DNA from: Acrocarpospora catenulata
GTDB lineage: Bacteria; Actinomycetota; Actinomycetes; Streptosporangiales; Streptosporangiaceae
Assembly: GCF_018476525.1 (NCBI RefSeq)
Contig: NZ_JAHCST010000053.1
Coordinates: forward strand, 1-64,000
DNA: 64,000 nucleotides
Reading direction: 5' to 3'
Made by a program: the position numbers and the translations under genes. The stretch's first letter is position 1, and every line of letters starts with the position of its first letter. Positions 61,787 through 64,000 of the stretch are shown here, piece by piece. A model generated the notes under the pieces. It ran no database searches, was not told the origin of the DNA, and saw nothing but the letters and a program-made list of their open reading frames with translations.

Positions 61787-62317
61787 TCAGGCCGGGAGCG
61801 CCATGGGCCCCGTCTTCGCGCTGGGGAAGTAGTCCTGGCCGTGGCCGCTCTCCCGGCTGGGCAGCATGACCGAACGGTTCCAGGAGAGCACCTCGTCCCC
61901 GTCCTGGTTCAGGCCGCGGGTGTGCATGGCGATGATGCCGAAGCCGGGGCGGGAGGCGCTGGGGCGGGTGCCGGTGCAGAGGCTCTCCGCGTACAGGGTG
62001 TCGCCCACGTAGACCGGGTGCTTGAGCGTCAGATCGGTCATGCCGAGGTTGGCGACGGCGTTCTGGCTCATGTCAATGACCGACAGCCCGAGCACCAGGG
62101 CGATGGTGAAGCCGGAGTTCACCAGGATGCGCCCGCCGGACACGGGGTTCTGCTGGGACAGGTGCGCGTTGAAGTGGTACTGGTTCGTGTTACACGTGAG
62201 CAGCGTGAACCACGTGCAGTCGGCTTCGCTGATCGTGCGCCCGAACGGATGCTGGAAGACATCCCCGACCACGAAATCCTCGAAGAACCGGCCGAGCTCC
62301 GCCTTGTGAACTGTCAT
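61787..62317 (-). CDS. MaoC-family hydratase (mesaconyl-CoA hydratase-like)
   Basis: 176 residues with the long N-terminal DVFQHPFGRTISEADCTWFT helix-strand part, TCNTNQYHFNAHLSQQNPVS (active-site region with the family His), GGRILVNSGFTIALVLGLSV and TLKHPVYVGDTLYAESLCTG. It is longer than PhaJ-type enzymes and matches the group that partners HpcH/HpaI-type CoA lyases, e.g. in itaconate, mesaconate and methylaspartate routes. The divergent lyase gene at 58.9 kb and shared 17-bp motif support a joint pathway. The specific substrate is inferred. The ATG at 62317 follows GGGAGGG. Confidence 0.85.
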   Translation of the reverse strand: MTVHKAELGRFFEDFVVGDVFQHPFGRTISEADCTWFTLLTCNTNQYHFNAHLSQQNPVSGGRILVNSGFTIALVLGLSVIDMSQNAVANLGMTDLTLKHPVYVGDTLYAESLCTGTRPSASRPGFGIIAMHTRGLNQDGDEVLSWNRSVMLPSRESGHGQDYFPSAKTGPMALPA

Positions 62318-62336
62318 CTCTCTGCCCTCCCGGGGT

Positions 62337-62353
62337 AATTTATACGTATCATA
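62337..62353. promoter_or_regulatory. Candidate FadR/GntR operator, copy 2
   Basis: AATTTATACGTATCATA, 20 bases upstream of the MaoC gene, 15 of 17 identical to the copy at 58228-58244. The two copies have the same orientation on the plus strand but face genes of opposite direction, as expected for an operator and not a -10 element. Confidence 0.6.
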
Positions 62354-62412
62354 CGCTCAATAAGGGTGAATCTTGGGTACGCCAGACGCCGATCATTGAG
62401 TAGCGTCACCTG

Positions 62413-62940
62413 GTGAACATCGAACAGGAGAGCCTGACGACCGAGTGGCCCGCGTGGTACGCGGCGCTTCCGGTCGCGATATCGGCGGCCGGGGTGCTGT
62501 TCTTCGACACTCCCGACCGGGTGCTGATGGTCCGGACGAACTACAAGGACGACTGGGACATCCCAGGTGGCGTGATCGAGGTCAACCGTGGTGAGAACCC
62601 GTTCGACGCGGCCCGCCGCGAGATCGCCGAAGAGCTCGGGCTGGACATCGCGATCGGCCCGCTGCTCAGCATCGACGTCGATCCCGCCCGCGAGAACCGC
62701 CGCCCCCTCATCGCGTTCCTTTTCGACGGCGGCACCCTGACCTCCACCGACCTCCACCAGATCCGCTTCGTCGACAACGAGATCGCCGAGGTCCGCTTCT
62801 GCGACATGGACCAGGTCACCCAGCTGGCCGCGCCTCCGCTCGCCCGGCGCGTCCTGACCACCGTGTCGCTGCGCGGCGCGGCCGGACCGACACCCGCGTT
62901 CCTGACCGGCGGCATGATGGCGGTGCCGACCGTCACCTAG
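62413..62940 (+). CDS. NUDIX hydrolase
   Basis: 175 residues. The Nudix box starts at GGVIEVNRGENPFDAARREI and continues AEELGLDI, giving the GX5EX7REXXEEXGX pattern with intact metal-binding Glu residues. The protein hydrolyses a nucleoside diphosphate linked to another group. The GTG at 62413 has no clear ribosome-binding site; it may be leaderless. No pathway context: it lies alone after the MaoC locus. Confidence 0.87.
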   Translation: MNIEQESLTTEWPAWYAALPVAISAAGVLFFDTPDRVLMVRTNYKDDWDIPGGVIEVNRGENPFDAARREIAEELGLDIAIGPLLSIDVDPARENRRPLIAFLFDGGTLTSTDLHQIRFVDNEIAEVRFCDMDQVTQLAAPPLARRVLTTVSLRGAAGPTPAFLTGGMMAVPTVT

Positions 62941-62952
62941 CCCGGGCGCTGC

Positions 62953-63945
62953 TCACCTGGGTGGCCACTCGTCACCCCAGGTGATGTCGCGCGCCCGCTT
63001 GTACAGCTCGCCCTGCCGTTTGGTGATGATTTCCTGGGTCAGGCCGTCCTCGTCGGTGCACAACTCCAGGGAGACCAGCCCCTTGCGCTTGAGCGGGTGG
63101 CGCAGCACCCGGTTGGCCGCCTTGGGCCACCGCTGGGCGGAGGCGGCGACGTAGGAGAACTTCTCGTCCTCGAAGCTCAGCACGCCGGTTTTGACCTGCC
63201 GGTGCAGGGCGCTGCGGTTGAGCCGGGTGGAGAGATGGCACCAGTCCCGGCCGGAGGGTATCGGGCAGGCCTGATCGTGCGGGCAGGGAGCCACCACCGA
63301 CAGGCCCTGTTCGAGCAGAATGTCGCGGGCGGCGACGATGCGCGCGTAACCGGCGGGAGTGCCGGGTTCGATCAGTACGACCATGCCCGCGTCGGCGGCC
63401 ACGGACCGTACGACACCCTCCAGTGACGCGGTCGGCAACTCCCCCAGCACGTACGACATGGTGACCAGGTCAGCTGGAGGCTTCTCGACCCCCGCCCGGA
63501 TGACAGATCGCGTCCAGCGGGCAGCCCGCACCGCCGGGCTCCCCGACCGTTTCGCCAGCCGTTCGCCCAGACTGATCGCACTCTGGGCCTGCTCAAGCAC
63601 GGTCACCTTCTCCAGGACCGGCCACACCTGGGCGGCGGCCCACACGGCCGCGCCCGTCCCGCCCCCGATGTCGACATGCGTACGGGGAGTGAAGTCGGGC
63701 GCGACCGCGGCCACGTGGCGGAGCGCCGCGGAGACGGCCGCGAACGTGGCCGGCATCCGGTACCCGGCATAGGCCGCCACATCGATCTCCGAACCGAGAA
63801 CGACGTCGGCCGGGGGCGTCCCCTCCCGGTACTGCTTGATGAGATGCCGGACGGACTGCGTCAGATCCGCGGTGCTGAACCTGCTGAGCAGCACGTCCAG
63901 CGCATTGTGAAGGTCGTCGGGCGGGCTGGGCATGGCTGCCATCAT
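62953..63945 (-). CDS. Rsm22-family methyltransferase-like protein
   Basis: About 330 residues with a Rossmann-type SAM fold: THVDIGGGTGAAVWAAAQVW (SAM loop), LVTMSYVLGELPTASLEGVV, VLIEPGTPAGYARIVAARDI, then the cysteine-bearing VVAPCPHDQACPI followed by RDWCHLSTRLNR, typical of Rsm22 (C-x6-C-x9-C iron-sulfur site). Rsm22 proteins assist assembly of small ribosomal subunits. The start is uncertain: ATGs at 63945, 63942 and 63933 are all in frame with no strong Shine-Dalgarno. The region from 63946 to the window end shows no feature. Confidence 0.82.
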   Translation of the reverse strand: MMAAMPSPPDDLHNALDVLLSRFSTADLTQSVRHLIKQYREGTPPADVVLGSEIDVAAYAGYRMPATFAAVSAALRHVAAVAPDFTPRTHVDIGGGTGAAVWAAAQVWPVLEKVTVLEQAQSAISLGERLAKRSGSPAVRAARWTRSVIRAGVEKPPADLVTMSYVLGELPTASLEGVVRSVAADAGMVVLIEPGTPAGYARIVAARDILLEQGLSVVAPCPHDQACPIPSGRDWCHLSTRLNRSALHRQVKTGVLSFEDEKFSYVAASAQRWPKAANRVLRHPLKRKGLVSLELCTDEDGLTQEIITKRQGELYKRARDITWGDEWPPR

Positions 63946-64000
63946 CGCCCAGCGATTCCACCCTGTCGAACCACCGTCACGACCGGTCACCCGAACAAGG

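Overview
The window is GC-rich DNA from a filamentous actinomycete. Near-universal GC wobble, frequent GTG starts, Tat/lipobox substrate-binding proteins, a SecD-SecF fusion, a DUF397 fragment and many FadE-type acyl-CoA dehydrogenases point to the Streptosporangiales or a neighbouring order (inference; no rRNA or tRNA gene is present to settle it).

Layout. 1-3.5 kb: end of a sugar ABC transporter operon (permease end, Tat lipoprotein binding protein, Gfo/Idh/MocA dehydrogenase, sugar isomerase). 3.5-7.2 kb: a TetR regulator divergent from an acyl-CoA dehydrogenase, APH-like kinase and SDR operon, with two copies of a candidate operator between them. 7.2-11.2 kb: fused SecDF, two small membrane-anchored proteins, a DksA/TraR zinc-finger protein and a small secreted Tyr/Trp-rich protein. 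11.2-17.1 kb: mobile-element wreckage, with two broken tyrosine recombinases joined to a frameshifted, truncated Tn3-family transposase, then gene scraps including a thiolase C-terminus.

17.1-55.2 kb: a large CoA-thioester catabolic island. It encodes several adenylate-forming CoA ligases, acyl-CoA dehydrogenases, MaoC and crotonase hydratases, SDRs, a thiolase plus a DUF35 partner, CoA transferases, an amidohydrolase, an LLM flavoenzyme, two Old-Yellow-Enzyme/dienoyl-CoA-reductase-type flavoproteins, an alpha/beta hydrolase, an AhpD-like protein, two zinc alcohol dehydrogenases and a complete branched-chain-amino-acid-type ABC importer. The genes fit uptake, CoA activation, ring or side-chain oxidation and thiolytic or retro-aldol cleavage of a cyclic or branched carboxylic acid. 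The substrate cannot be read from the sequence. The regulators inside the island (TetR at 17.1 kb, GntR at 27.7 kb) are both frameshifted.

55.2-58.2 kb: an intact IS701-family insertion sequence with CTAG target duplication, then a decayed PadR/membrane-protein pair. 58.2-62.3 kb: a second small acyl-CoA locus (alpha/beta hydrolase fused by a deletion to a CoA lyase, acyl-CoA dehydrogenase, FadR-type regulator, divergent MaoC hydratase) with a 17-bp motif shared by its two outer promoters. 62.4-64 kb: a NUDIX hydrolase and an Rsm22-family methyltransferase.

Mobile-element debris and frameshifted genes lie at both edges of the 17-55 kb block, which is consistent with an acquired or rearranged catabolic island.
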